A stretch of DNA of 64,000 nt from Hyphomicrobiales bacterium (GCA_019075865.1 JAGXAN010000001.1:124001-188000); one strand, 5' to 3'. Shown: positions 18,764 through 28,196, numbered from the stretch's first letter. Notes: generated from the letters alone by a model not told the origin. Numbers and translations are program-made.

Positions 18764-18780
18764 ATACCCCATCCGGGTAT
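18764..18780. promoter_or_regulatory. CsoR operator 1
   Basis: ATACCC-N5-GGGTAT (6-5-6 palindrome) has its near end 10 bp upstream of the csoR ATG. The C-run/G-run flanked by AT matches known CsoR-family operators. Confidence 0.7.
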
Positions 18781-18797
18781 AGATCACAAGACGCTTA

Positions 18798-18814
18798 ATA
18801 CCCTATAGGGGTAT
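18798..18814. promoter_or_regulatory. CsoR operator 2
   Basis: ATACCC-TATAG-GGGTAT has the same 6-5-6 geometry as operator 1, 34 bp centre to centre. It ends 20 bp before the copper ATPase ATG, where it should overlap the promoter. Confidence 0.75.
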
Positions 18815-18833
18815 ATTACAGAAAGGTCGCGTT

Positions 18834-21602
18834 ATGTCGACAACCCCAAATTCTCCCCATGATGGCCATTCGCATGCGATGTCGGGTTGCGCCTGTTCGC
18901 ATACGGACGCGGCGGTCGCAAAAGCGGACCCGGCCAAGGTGAAGGATCTGGTCTGCGGCATGGACGTCGACCCGCTGACCGCCAAACATATTACTCGCCA
19001 TGAAGACAAGAATTACTTTTTTTGCTCCGCCGGTTGCAAAGCCAAATTCGAGAAGGATCCTGCCACCTATCTCGCGCAGGCCACCCAAAAGACGATGGTT
19101 GCCGCTGACGCCAATGCCCCCGTCAAGCTGAAGGATCTGGTTTGCGGGATGGACGTGGACCCTGAGACCACCAGGCATTTCTCCCGCCACGACGACAAAA
19201 ACTACTTTTTCTGTTCGGCGGGTTGCAAGACCAAGTTTGAGAAAGATGCCGCCAGCTATTTGGCTCGCGCGACAGACACCACCGACAAGCCGGCCACGGT
19301 CAAGGATCTGGTGTGCGGCATGAATGTGAATCCCGTGACCACCAAGCACTTCACCCGCCACGATGACCGTAATTATTTCTTCTGCTCGGCCGGGTGCAAA
19401 ACCAAATTTGAAAATGATGCGGCCACCTATCTGGCGCGCGCGGCGCAAAAGCCGTCGGCCAGACCGGTCGCCGCGCCTGCCAAAGGCGATGCCAACACCA
19501 TTTATACCTGCCCGATGGACCCGCAGATTGAGCAATTGGGGCCCGGTACCTGCCCGATCTGCGGCATGGCGCTGGAGCCAAAAATCATCAGTGCCGACAG
19601 TGGCCCCAATCCCGAACTCGTGGACATGTCCCGCCGGTTCTGGATCGGTGCCATATTCACCGTTCCGCTATTCATCCTGGCCATGGCGCTTGATTTTTAT
19701 CATTCGCCCTATCCTGTTGCCTGGACCAATTATGCGCAGCTCGCCCTCGCGACGCCGGTGGTGCTTTGGGGTGGCTTTCCGTTCTTCCAGCGTGGGTGGC
19801 TTTCGGTTTTAACGCGCAATTTCAATATGTTCACGCTGATTGCATTGGGCACGGGCGTGGCCTTCATTTATTCTCTGACCGCGACGCTCGCACCTTGGGT
19901 TTTCCCCAGCACCTATGTGGACGCGCGCGGCGGAGTCGCGGTCTATTTTGAGGCCGCAGCCGTTATCATTGAACTGGTGCTGCTGGGCCAGATCCTGGAA
20001 TTGCGGGCGCGCGATCGCACCTCGGGTGCCATTCGTGCCCTGCTGAACCTTGCGCCCAAAACCGCGCATCTTCTGAACCAGGATGGCACTGAAACCGAAA
20101 TTTCACTGGATCAGGTGGTGGCAGGCGATCAACTCCGGGTACGGCCGGGCGAAAAAGTGCCGGTGGATGGTGTCATTCTGGAAGGCAATTCGGCACTCGA
20201 TGAATCGATGGTCACTGGCGAGGCCATGCCGGTAGCCAAAAAGCCGGACGACTCGATCATTGGCGGCACGCTCAACCAAACCGGGCTTTTGACCATGCAA
20301 GCCCGCCAGGTGGGCGCGCATACCATGCTGGCGCGCATTGTGCAGATGGTGGCCGATGCCCAGCGCTCGCGCGCCCCCATTCAGCGTTTGGCGGATCGCG
20401 TCGCCAGCTGGTTTGTGCCGTTGGTTCTGCTTGCGGCGGTGGTGGCTTTTGCGGCCTGGTATATATATGGCCCGCAGCCCTCCTTCACCTATGGGTTGAT
20501 TGCTGCCGTGTCGGTGTTGCTGATTGCTTGCCCCTGCGCGCTGGGGCTGGCGACGCCGATGTCCATTATGGTCGGTATCGGCCGCGGGGCCAGCTTTGGC
20601 GTGTTGGTCAAGAATGCCGAAGCGCTTGAGCGGCTGTCAGCGGTGGATACGCTGGTTCTCGACAAGACGGGCACCCTCACCGTCGGCAAACCGAAAGTCG
20701 TGCAGATTGTTCCGGCCAACGGCTGGCAGGCCGATGATTTACTGCGCCTCGCCGCCAGCCTGGAGCAGGGTTCCAACCATCCGCTCGCCCATGCTTTTGT
20801 GGTCGAGGCCAAAGAACGCGGCTTGCACCTTGCCGAGGTCAAGAAATTTGACGCCCCCACCGGCAAGGGCGTGCAGGCTGAGGTCGAGGGCCGGATGATT
20901 CGGCTCGGTTCGATCGCGCTTTTGAACGGTGCGGGCATTGTCACTGACCCATTGGCCAGCGTTGCGGAAACTCTGCGTGAGGGGGCGGCAACGGTGATTT
21001 TCATGGCGGTCGACCAGACGCTGGTCGGCATTTTTGCTATCAAGGACCCGCTCAAGCCAACCACGGCCAAGGCATTGGCCGCCCTTAAGGCGGATGGTTT
21101 GCGCCTGATCATGCTCACCGGGGACAATCAGGCCACCGCGCGCGCCGTGGGTGCGAATTTGGGGTTTGACATGATCCTCGCGGATGCTTTGCCAGCGCAA
21201 AAGCTGTCCCTGGTCGCTGATCTCAAGGCGCAAGGCCGGGTGGTTGCCATGGTCGGTGATGGCATCAATGACGCGCCGGCCCTTGCGGCGGCGGACGTCG
21301 GTATAGCCATGGCTTCGGGCACTGAGGTTGCGCTTGAAAGCGCCGGCGTCACCTTGGTCAAAAGTGATCTGATGGGGATAGTCGCGGCACGCGCCCTGTC
21401 CAAGGCGACAATGGCCAATATCCGCCAGAATCTGATATTTGCGTTTCTGTATAACGGCGCCGGGATTCCGATTGCAGCCGGGGTGCTTTATCCATTTCTG
21501 GGACTGCTGCTCTCGCCGATGATTGCCGCCGGTGCGATGGCCCTGTCCTCGGTCAGCGTCATCGGCAATGCGCTGCGGCTGCGCATGTTGAAACTTGGCT
21601 AA
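18834..21602 (+). CDS. Copper-translocating P1B-type ATPase with three N-terminal YHS domains
   Basis: This 922-residue inner-membrane pump exports Cu(I). The N-terminus is a His/Cys-rich leader (HDGHSHAMSGCACSH), then three YHS domains at about residues 38-81, 101-144 and 158-201, each with DLVCGM and YFFCSAGC. A heavy-metal-binding YTCPMDP..GTCPICGMALEP domain follows (about 224-250). There is no classical CxxC HMA domain. The pump core has CPC at 566-568, DKTGTLT with phosphorylated Asp610, and GDGINDAPA. A ribosome site AGAAAGG lies upstream. It is divergent from csoR and should be induced by copper. Confidence 0.95.
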   Translation: MSTTPNSPHDGHSHAMSGCACSHTDAAVAKADPAKVKDLVCGMDVDPLTAKHITRHEDKNYFFCSAGCKAKFEKDPATYLAQATQKTMVAADANAPVKLKDLVCGMDVDPETTRHFSRHDDKNYFFCSAGCKTKFEKDAASYLARATDTTDKPATVKDLVCGMNVNPVTTKHFTRHDDRNYFFCSAGCKTKFENDAATYLARAAQKPSARPVAAPAKGDANTIYTCPMDPQIEQLGPGTCPICGMALEPKIISADSGPNPELVDMSRRFWIGAIFTVPLFILAMALDFYHSPYPVAWTNYAQLALATPVVLWGGFPFFQRGWLSVLTRNFNMFTLIALGTGVAFIYSLTATLAPWVFPSTYVDARGGVAVYFEAAAVIIELVLLGQILELRARDRTSGAIRALLNLAPKTAHLLNQDGTETEISLDQVVAGDQLRVRPGEKVPVDGVILEGNSALDESMVTGEAMPVAKKPDDSIIGGTLNQTGLLTMQARQVGAHTMLARIVQMVADAQRSRAPIQRLADRVASWFVPLVLLAAVVAFAAWYIYGPQPSFTYGLIAAVSVLLIACPCALGLATPMSIMVGIGRGASFGVLVKNAEALERLSAVDTLVLDKTGTLTVGKPKVVQIVPANGWQADDLLRLAASLEQGSNHPLAHAFVVEAKERGLHLAEVKKFDAPTGKGVQAEVEGRMIRLGSIALLNGAGIVTDPLASVAETLREGAATVIFMAVDQTLVGIFAIKDPLKPTTAKALAALKADGLRLIMLTGDNQATARAVGANLGFDMILADALPAQKLSLVADLKAQGRVVAMVGDGINDAPALAAADVGIAMASGTEVALESAGVTLVKSDLMGIVAARALSKATMANIRQNLIFAFLYNGAGIPIAAGVLYPFLGLLLSPMIAAGAMALSSVSVIGNALRLRMLKLG
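18945..19436 (+). repeat. Three in-frame YHS-domain repeats inside the copper ATPase gene
   Basis: Units lie at 18945-19076, 19134-19265 and 19305-19436, each about 132 bp. They encode near-identical modules (DLVCGM, a central HD/EDKN or HDDRN stretch, YFFCSAGCK). The second and third are closest to each other, which suggests internal duplication. Confidence 0.85.
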
Positions 21603-21674
21603 GCCTGAGGGCTTCCCAATTGGTGAAATTGCGCCATAGTAAGGGCAGTTCATGGATCGGGCAGGTGGGGCATA

Positions 21675-22136
21675 ATGCAGAAGCTGGAATTTTCCGACGT
21701 GTATGCGCCCGCCAGCCAATTGGGGGCGCAAGCCATTTCGGATTGGCGCACGATCGACCAAAAGCAAATTGACCTTTTTGCCGAGGCAACGGGTGACCGG
21801 CAATGGATCCATATCGACAGCGCCCGCGCCAAAGTTGAATCACCCTATGGCGCGACGGTTGCCCATGGCTATCTGACACTGTCATTGGTGGCACCGTTTT
21901 CGCAAAGCTGCATCAAGGTCAACAAGGTTCAGCTTGCCTTGAATTACGGGCTGAACAAGGTGCGGTTTCCCGCGCCTGTCATTGTCGGCTCGCAATTGCG
22001 CGGCCGGTTCGTCCTGCACGCCTGCGAGCCTATTGCTGGTGGGTGCCAGCTAACCTGGGACGCGACCATTGAAATTGCAGGGGGCGACAAACCGGCCTGC
22101 GTCGCGCAACTTCTCACTCGCTGGATCGCGCAATAA
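21675..22136 (+). CDS. MaoC-like (R)-specific enoyl-CoA hydratase/dehydratase
   Basis: This 153-residue single hotdog-domain protein has the hydratase motif FAEATGDRQWIHID (catalytic Asp and His) followed by PYGATVAHGYLTLSL. Relatives hydrate trans-2-enoyl-CoA to (R)-3-hydroxyacyl-CoA or act as NodN-like proteins. The substrate is not evident. It follows the copper ATPase by 72 bp and is convergent with the DUF4139 gene. Confidence 0.88.
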   Translation: MQKLEFSDVYAPASQLGAQAISDWRTIDQKQIDLFAEATGDRQWIHIDSARAKVESPYGATVAHGYLTLSLVAPFSQSCIKVNKVQLALNYGLNKVRFPAPVIVGSQLRGRFVLHACEPIAGGCQLTWDATIEIAGGDKPACVAQLLTRWIAQ

Positions 22137-22146
22137 TCGCCGGAAA

Positions 22147-23793
22147 TTATGGCTGGCCCGGCGCGCCATGCACCACCACTTGCTTGTCACCGGGGGATTT
22201 GATGCGCCATGCAAGCCGAATGTCCTTTTCGGCCCCTGCCGCCAAATCAAACTGCCAGTGCAAAATGCCGCGTCGCCCCTGGCTGTCCTTCGAGGGGGTC
22301 GGCGCGGTTTGCGGCAGGGTCTCCACGGTGATCGCGGCATTTTCAGACACCGGCACCCGATCAACCACTTCCACCTGCACCGGGAAGCTGTGCAGATTGC
22401 GGATTTTTGTTTCGTAATCGCGCGTTTCGGATTTGGTCTGTCCGAGCCAACTGATTTCATTGCCTTTGATGTTCACCGGCACCCGGGACACTTGGATATC
22501 CGGGTCGATGCCAAAACCAAGAACGAGCGGTTCGCCAGCCGGGGTTACGGGCACGCTGGCATGTCCGACGAAAACGCCGTCGCGATAGAGGTTCACCTGA
22601 CCGGGCAAAATTGCGGCACCGGAATGGTTGACCATGGACGCCGACAGATAGGAATCAAGGTTGATGGCGGGCGTCACTTTGGCACTGAGCGACACGCTGG
22701 CGTCGTCCTGCATCAGCACAAAGGTGCCTGACGTGCCATTGCCCGGCACATTTGCCTTGCCCTGAACGGTATAATCCACCTGATAATTCCCGGCGCTCAC
22801 GCTGGCCTGATCCAGTTGCGCTGCCTGAAAATCGGCTCGCGGCGCGGCGATTCTCGCATCCTTGGCGACGGCGAGATTTTTTGTGGCCGCCCGCATCGGC
22901 ATCACGATCGGTTCACTTGGAAAATCGACGATCTGGGTGGCGAGTTGCGGTGGCTGGGTGGCGCCGAAATGGCTGACGCTGGAAACCCCCAAGGGCACAT
23001 CCTGCCAGTCTTCGCCGCTCGTCTGGCTAACGATGGCGCGGCGCACGAAAGAGACATGCGCTGGCGCGGCGCTGGCAAGCCTTGCTTCATAAACCGCCTG
23101 CCAACCGGCATCCGCGACGAGATAGGTGACAGTGATCTGCGCCTCTCCGGCTTCGGCCGCTGTTACATGCACCTGCACAGATCGCGACAGCCGATCCAGC
23201 GGCGCTGTCACATATTTGGGCTGGGTCAGGCTGTTGATGGCGTCGTCGATTTCCTTGCCTTTGGCTTTGGCCAACCGCAATTCATCGCCGGTCTTGGCAA
23301 GGCCCGCCGCCAGCGAGTCGAAAGCCACACCCCATTGCGAAATATCGAGCGGTTTATTGTCAAGCGTGAGCTTGGCCGGGCTGGTTTTGGCATAGTCGAG
23401 CATCATCTGCCATTTGGCGCTCAGCGTGTCTATCACCACCTGTTGGCCATCACGCTGGTCCTGCAAGGCTTTGATGCGCTTGCTTAAATCCGTGGATTGA
23501 AGCGGCGCTTGCGTCGCAGCCATGGCTATATCGACGGCACCGATCGCCAAACGGCCCGAACCGCTGCCCGCTACCTGCAATGTGGTGGGGTCGAGATCAT
23601 TGGGCAGGCCGGCAAAGGTGAGAACGGTGTCCCCTGCGGGCAGATCGAGCGTGGCCATGCGGGTGACGCTGGCACCGCGTGGAAACACGGTGACATGCGA
23701 TATGGTGGAGCTTGTTTTGATTTCGGCAGCATGTGCCGGGACATTGATTCCAAGAACCATTAAGAGGGGCATTTGCCGAATAAGGCCGCGCAT
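22147..23793 (-). CDS. Exported DUF4139 (MuiA family) protein
   Basis: This protein of about 548 residues begins with a signal peptide (MRGLIRQMPLLMVLGINVPAHA). Its N-terminal domain begins TISHVTVFPRGASVTR and is DUF4140-like. A helical central part and a beta-rich C-terminal domain (DUF4139) follow. The family is called mucoidy inhibitor A, but its molecular function is unknown. I chose the ATG at 23793 because AGGAA sits 5 bp upstream. An ATG at 23814 would give seven more residues, and the frame open to 23910 is not needed. Confidence 0.82.
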   Translation of the reverse strand: MRGLIRQMPLLMVLGINVPAHAAEIKTSSTISHVTVFPRGASVTRMATLDLPAGDTVLTFAGLPNDLDPTTLQVAGSGSGRLAIGAVDIAMAATQAPLQSTDLSKRIKALQDQRDGQQVVIDTLSAKWQMMLDYAKTSPAKLTLDNKPLDISQWGVAFDSLAAGLAKTGDELRLAKAKGKEIDDAINSLTQPKYVTAPLDRLSRSVQVHVTAAEAGEAQITVTYLVADAGWQAVYEARLASAAPAHVSFVRRAIVSQTSGEDWQDVPLGVSSVSHFGATQPPQLATQIVDFPSEPIVMPMRAATKNLAVAKDARIAAPRADFQAAQLDQASVSAGNYQVDYTVQGKANVPGNGTSGTFVLMQDDASVSLSAKVTPAINLDSYLSASMVNHSGAAILPGQVNLYRDGVFVGHASVPVTPAGEPLVLGFGIDPDIQVSRVPVNIKGNEISWLGQTKSETRDYETKIRNLHSFPVQVEVVDRVPVSENAAITVETLPQTAPTPSKDSQGRRGILHWQFDLAAGAEKDIRLAWRIKSPGDKQVVVHGAPGQP

Positions 23794-23906
23794 TTTATTC
23801 CTGACATTTTGCATTTGGAGCGAAAGTCGCGTGCAATTTAGGCGGATTGACGACGGATTTGTGCTTTTCCTGCACATTTGTCCGCCGCCCATTTTTCGGC
23901 TGGGAT

Positions 23907-24632
23907 TCAAGTGGCGGGTGGTTGCGCCAGCAGCAGTCCGGAGAGCGCGTCCCGCAACGAGCGCTCCAGCAGATTTTGCATGGCAAGGCGGGCCTGATTG
24001 GCATCGTGGTTGGCGATGGCCTCGGCAATGGCACTATGCAGCGGCACAATGTGTTCGTGGGGCAAAGCATCGGCGCGGGAGACGGTGAAACTCATCGACA
24101 TGCAGGCTTCGATCGCTGGGAAGAACGAGGCGAGGAATGGGTTGGCGGTTGCCTCCAGAAGCATCCGGTGGAAGCGGATGTCAGCGGCGATCGATGCAGC
24201 TTTGTCGGAAAGGCCAAGCTGGGTCACATCAGCACGCATCTGTTCAATCGCGGCTGCATCGGCACGCGTTGCCGCCAGCGCGGCCGCTTCCGGTTCGACA
24301 ATGTTGCGCAACTCGAACAGGTCGTGGATCATGCGTTCGCTGACGCCGCCTTTGGCCTGCCAGGCCAGCACGTCCGGGTCGAGGCGATTCCAGTCCTGCT
24401 CTGGCCGCACAATGGTGCCGATGCGGGGCACAGCCGTGAGCAGACCCTTGCCGCACAAAAGTTTGATGGCTTCGCGCATGGATGGGCGCGACACATGAAA
24501 TTCTTTGGAGAGCACGGCCTCGGTCGGTATGGTGGTGCCAGCCGCCCATTCCCCGGCCACCACGCGTTGCCCCAAAGAATTGGCGGCCACACTATGTGGT
24601 TTGATCGACCCGGCACGCGTTCGTGCATTCAT
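23907..24632 (-). CDS. FadR-subfamily GntR transcriptional regulator
   Basis: This 241-residue regulator has an N-terminal winged helix (IPTEAVLSKEFHVSRPSMREAIKLL..GLLTAVPRIGTIV). The C-terminal FCD domain has Asp and His metal/ligand residues (FELRNIVEPEAAALAA, RFHRMLLEATANP, HSAIAEAIANHD). Relatives respond to hexuronates, galactonate or organic acids. It follows the SulP transporter gene by 28 bp in the same direction and likely controls that operon. The ATG at 24632 begins MNARTRAG. The longer frame to 24716 overlaps the transporter gene. Confidence 0.88.
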   Translation of the reverse strand: MNARTRAGSIKPHSVAANSLGQRVVAGEWAAGTTIPTEAVLSKEFHVSRPSMREAIKLLCGKGLLTAVPRIGTIVRPEQDWNRLDPDVLAWQAKGGVSERMIHDLFELRNIVEPEAAALAATRADAAAIEQMRADVTQLGLSDKAASIAADIRFHRMLLEATANPFLASFFPAIEACMSMSFTVSRADALPHEHIVPLHSAIAEAIANHDANQARLAMQNLLERSLRDALSGLLLAQPPAT

Positions 24633-24660
24633 GATTTTTATCCCCCAACCCGAATTTCGT

Positions 24661-26313
24661 TCATTTTTTGCTGGCGACAGCTTCATCCACACTTTGAAAT
24701 ATATGATCCTTGTCAATAAGACTATCTATACCAAAGCGCTGCAGTGCGGCCTGTGCGCGCAGCGATTCAAGGCGCGCTATGGCAAAACGGGTGCCGCGCG
24801 CATGACATTGCTGCACCACGTCCCGCAATATCTGGGCGGCGGTATAGTCGATCTCCAATATGGAACTGGCTTCCAGCACCAGCAAGTGCACGCTTTCGCC
24901 CCGGTGCGCCAGCGCGGCCAGAACATCCCGCCGAAATCCATAGGCGTTGAGGAACGACAAAGGCGCCTGAAAACCAATGACAAGAATGCCCGGCTCATGA
25001 ACCGCCGGCATCTGCGGTTGCGGGGGCCACCAGATGGTGGTGCCAGGTATCGGATAAAACTCCAGCGCCCTGGCCCGCGAGACGCTCCAGAGGCCGTTGA
25101 GCAGCGAGAGCAGGATGCCAAGTCCCACGCCGCGCTCGATGGGCAGCAGGATGATCGCGAGGAATGTTGCCGCCATCAGCAGGAATTCGGGCACGGTCTG
25201 GGCCAGCAGGCTGGCCATCACGGGCAGTCGGAAAATCCGCAGCGCCACGAATATCAATATGCCTGCCAGTGCCGCATGCGGAATGAAGCTTAAGAGCGTG
25301 CCGCCATACAGCAGCACCAGCAGCACCAAAGCCGCCGCAAATAGTCCGGCAAGTTGGGAGTGCCCGCCGGTTTCTGCGACGATTGCGGTGCGGGGCGGGC
25401 TGGCGTTGATCGCAAAGGTGCCAAAAAGCGCGGCCAGAAGGTTGCCAACGCCAACGCCGATAAAATCCTGGTCGACATCCGGCGGTTGATTGGCTTGTGA
25501 GGGGAAAGAGCGTGTGGTGGCCGCACTCTGCACCATGACCACCAGCGTGATGATCAGGCTCATTGGCACCAGCGCCAGATAATCTTTGAACGATAGCATA
25601 GGCAGGCCAATGCTTGGCAATTTACCGGAAAATGCCCCTAAAACACTGACGCCCTTGTCCTGCAAATGCCCATAAAACGTGAAGAGGGTTGCCAGCACCA
25701 GCCCGATCAAAGCCCCCGGAATGCGGGCGCTGATCCGCTCCGAGGCGATGACGATTGCCAGAACCCCGAGCCCGATCATCCAGGTGTAGGGGTTGGAATG
25801 GGGCAATTGCGTCGCCAGGCTCGCAATTTTCTCCAGCATGGTTCCCGAGGGTCCCTCGATTCCCATGGCCGCGGGCAATTGCGACACCAGAATATGCAGC
25901 GACACGCCCGCCAAAAACCCGGTGGTCACCGGCACCGAGAGCAAATCCGCGATAAATCCCATTTTGAACAGGCCGCCGATGGTCAGCCATAGCCCGATCC
26001 AGAGGGCGAGACCCGCCGCCAGCACGCCCAAGTGTCCGGGCGCGCCACCGGCGAGCAATGCCAGGCCACCGGCAAAAATCGGGGTGATGGTGGAATCCGC
26101 GCCCGCCGAAAGGTAGCGGCTGCCACCAAATACCAGAAATGCCACCGCCCCGGCGAGAAACGCGTAAAAACCGAATTGCGGCTCGAAATTGCCCAGACGG
26201 GCTGTCGCCATTTGTTCCGGAATTGCGATGGCCGCAAGTGTCACACCAGCAATGAAATCATCCGTGATAAAGGCGGGTCGGTAATCGGCGAGTGATTTGA
26301 AAAGGACAGCCAT
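24661..26313 (-). CDS. SulP-family anion transporter with STAS domain
   Basis: This 550-residue inner-membrane protein carries about a dozen helices (LADYRPAFITDDFIAGVTLAAIAIPEQMA is the family N-terminus) and a C-terminal STAS domain starting near GILVIGFQAPLSF. SulP members carry sulfate, bicarbonate or C4-dicarboxylates. The substrate here is unknown. Its association with a FadR-type regulator hints at an organic acid rather than sulfate, which is inference. Confidence 0.9.
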   Translation of the reverse strand: MAVLFKSLADYRPAFITDDFIAGVTLAAIAIPEQMATARLGNFEPQFGFYAFLAGAVAFLVFGGSRYLSAGADSTITPIFAGGLALLAGGAPGHLGVLAAGLALWIGLWLTIGGLFKMGFIADLLSVPVTTGFLAGVSLHILVSQLPAAMGIEGPSGTMLEKIASLATQLPHSNPYTWMIGLGVLAIVIASERISARIPGALIGLVLATLFTFYGHLQDKGVSVLGAFSGKLPSIGLPMLSFKDYLALVPMSLIITLVVMVQSAATTRSFPSQANQPPDVDQDFIGVGVGNLLAALFGTFAINASPPRTAIVAETGGHSQLAGLFAAALVLLVLLYGGTLLSFIPHAALAGILIFVALRIFRLPVMASLLAQTVPEFLLMAATFLAIILLPIERGVGLGILLSLLNGLWSVSRARALEFYPIPGTTIWWPPQPQMPAVHEPGILVIGFQAPLSFLNAYGFRRDVLAALAHRGESVHLLVLEASSILEIDYTAAQILRDVVQQCHARGTRFAIARLESLRAQAALQRFGIDSLIDKDHIFQSVDEAVASKK

Positions 26314-26365
26314 ACGACCCCAAATGCAACAAGAGAAAATGTGAAGCAGTCAAGGCTATTATCTA

Positions 26366-26378
26366 ACACGATACGTGT
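26366..26378. promoter_or_regulatory. Palindrome in the SulP promoter region, possible GntR operator
   Basis: ACACG-ATA-CGTGT, a 5-3-5 palindrome, lies 53 bp upstream of the SulP ATG and 44 bp upstream of the divergent DUF427 gene. It is the only clear symmetric element in this spacer. Confidence 0.35.
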
Positions 26379-26421
26379 CAAAACTCTGGGCTGTTACCGC
26401 AAAAAGGTCTAGGCTGGCACG

Positions 26422-26727
26422 ATGCAACGAACAGGGAGCGAGCCCGTGGTAAAGGCGACATGGAACGGCCAGTTGATCGCGCAATCCGATGATACGGTGA
26501 TTGTTGAGAACAACCATTATTTCCCGATTGAATCGGTGGACAAGAGCCTGCTTCGGGCTAGCTCGACCACCAGCATTTGCCCATGGAAGGGCACCGCGCA
26601 TTATTATTCGCTGATGGTCAAAGGCATAGAAAACAAGGACGCCGTCTGGTTTTACCCCGACCCCAAAAATGCCGCCAACAGCATCAAGGGGCGCGTAGCC
26701 TTCTGGAAAGGCGTTCAGGTGGAATGA
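26422..26727 (+). CDS. DUF427 domain protein
   Basis: This 101-residue protein matches DUF427 over its whole length (VKATWNGQLIAQSDDTVIVE, HYFPIESVDKSLLR, CPWKGTAHYYSL, NKDAVWFYPDPK, IKGRVAFWKG). The conserved CPWKG and W/Y residues are present. The family is a small beta-barrel of unknown function. It is divergent from the SulP gene and followed 152 bp later by ugpB. Confidence 0.88.
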   Translation: MQRTGSEPVVKATWNGQLIAQSDDTVIVENNHYFPIESVDKSLLRASSTTSICPWKGTAHYYSLMVKGIENKDAVWFYPDPKNAANSIKGRVAFWKGVQVE

Positions 26728-26814
26728 TTTCAAGCCGCAGGCAACAAAGGCCATGCGGTATTTTTCGGGCGGGACAAGCACCCGCACGAATGGCTTGCGC
26801 GCAAGACTAAACCC

Positions 26815-26832
26815 ATGTCATTATGACGTAAT
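26815..26832 (+). promoter_or_regulatory. Weak PHO-box-like site upstream of ugpB
   Basis: ATGTCAT-TATG-ACGTAAT matches the first PhoB half-site at 6 of 7 and the second at 4 of 7. It includes the palindrome GTCATTATGAC (26817-26827), so another regulator is possible. The site ends 47 bp before the ugpB ATG. Confidence 0.3.
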
Positions 26833-26879
26833 AATAATCGGTCACTCAGGCCGGACGTGTCTCATGGGGAGTTGATTTT

Positions 26880-28196
26880 ATGTCATTGAAGTCCGTATTC
26901 AAATTCACTGCATCTGCGCTTTTGTCGCTGGCTGCATTGTCCGCTCAGGCTGCGCCGATCAAGATTCAATGGTGGCATGCCATGAATGGACCGCTCGGCG
27001 AAAAGGTCGAAAAGCTGGCCAAGGATTTTAATGCGTCGCAGACCGCTTACGAAATCGATCCGGTTTTCAAGGGCACCTATCCAGAAGCCATGACCGGCGC
27101 GATCGCCGCATTCCGTGCACATCAGCAACCGGCAATCGTTCAGGTGTTTGAAGTTGGCACCGCGACGATGATGGCCGCCAAGGGCGCCGTTTATCCGGTT
27201 TATCAGTTGATGAAAGACGAAGGCCAACCCTTCGACGAAAAGTCCTTCATCCCCGCCGTCACCAGCTATTATTCGGATACGCAGGGCAACCTTCTGTCGT
27301 TCCCCTTCAATTCTTCGACGCCGGTTCTCTACATCAACAAAACCCAGTTCACCAAGGCCGGGCTGGATCCCTCCAAGCTCCCGGCCACCTGGCCGGAAGT
27401 TGAAGCCGATGCCAAGAAACTGCGTGCTGCCGGCATTGCTTGCGGCCTCACCACCGCTTGGCCATCATGGGTTCTGGTGGAAAACTTCCACGCGCTGCAC
27501 AACCTGCCGCTCGGCACCATGGAAAATGGTTTTGCTGGCCTTGGCACCCGCCTCGAGATCAACGATCCTCTGGAAGTGAAACTGTGGACCGAACTGACGG
27601 CCATGCAGAAGGACAAGGAATTCGATTACGGCGGCCGCGCCGACAGCGCCCAGGCCAAGTTCGATTCCGGCAATTGCGGCATGATGATGGAATCCTCGGC
27701 CTCGCGCGCCGCGATCATCGCCGCCAAGATCGACTATGCCATGGGCCCGCTGCCCTATATGCCGGAAGTCAAGGGTGCCCCGCTTAACTCGATCATCGGT
27801 GGTGCAACCTTGTGGGTGCTGAAGGGCGTGCCCAAAGAGCAATACAAGGGCGTAGCCGAATTCTTCTCCTACCTGTCCAAGCCAGAAGTGCAGGCCTGGT
27901 GGCACCAGAACACCGGCTATCTGCCGATCACCAACGCTGCCTACGAATTGTCGAAGAGCCAGGGCTTTTACGACAAGAATCCGGGTGCGGATGTTGCGAT
28001 CAAGCAGATGACCCGCGGCACCCCAACCCCGAATTCGCGCGGTCTGCGTTTTGGCAGCTTCCTGCAAATTCGTGACATCATCGAAGGCCAGCTCGAAGTC
28101 GTGCTGACCGGCAAAAAGACCCCGCAGCAGGGCCTTGATGATGCGGTAACGCAAAGCAATGCCTTGCTCGCCCAGTTCGAAGCCGCCAACAAGTAA
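26880..28196 (+). CDS. ugpB: Glycerol-3-phosphate ABC transporter substrate-binding protein UgpB (system 2)
   Basis: This 438-residue periplasmic protein starts with a signal peptide (MSLKSVFKFTASALLSLAAL, cleaved after AQA). The mature start (IKIQWWHAMNGPLGEKVEKL) and the VFEVGTATMMAAKGAVYPVY stretch are the classical UgpB signature. It binds sn-glycerol-3-phosphate and glycerophosphodiesters. It is the first gene of ugpBAEC. A GGGGAG ribosome site precedes the ATG. Confidence 0.95.
   Translation: MSLKSVFKFTASALLSLAALSAQAAPIKIQWWHAMNGPLGEKVEKLAKDFNASQTAYEIDPVFKGTYPEAMTGAIAAFRAHQQPAIVQVFEVGTATMMAAKGAVYPVYQLMKDEGQPFDEKSFIPAVTSYYSDTQGNLLSFPFNSSTPVLYINKTQFTKAGLDPSKLPATWPEVEADAKKLRAAGIACGLTTAWPSWVLVENFHALHNLPLGTMENGFAGLGTRLEINDPLEVKLWTELTAMQKDKEFDYGGRADSAQAKFDSGNCGMMMESSASRAAIIAAKIDYAMGPLPYMPEVKGAPLNSIIGGATLWVLKGVPKEQYKGVAEFFSYLSKPEVQAWWHQNTGYLPITNAAYELSKSQGFYDKNPGADVAIKQMTRGTPTPNSRGLRFGSFLQIRDIIEGQLEVVLTGKKTPQQGLDDAVTQSNALLAQFEAANK

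Noticed and set aside
26815-26832. Firm PHO box upstream of ugpB
   Set aside because: Only the first half-site is good; listed as weak because another palindromic reading exists.
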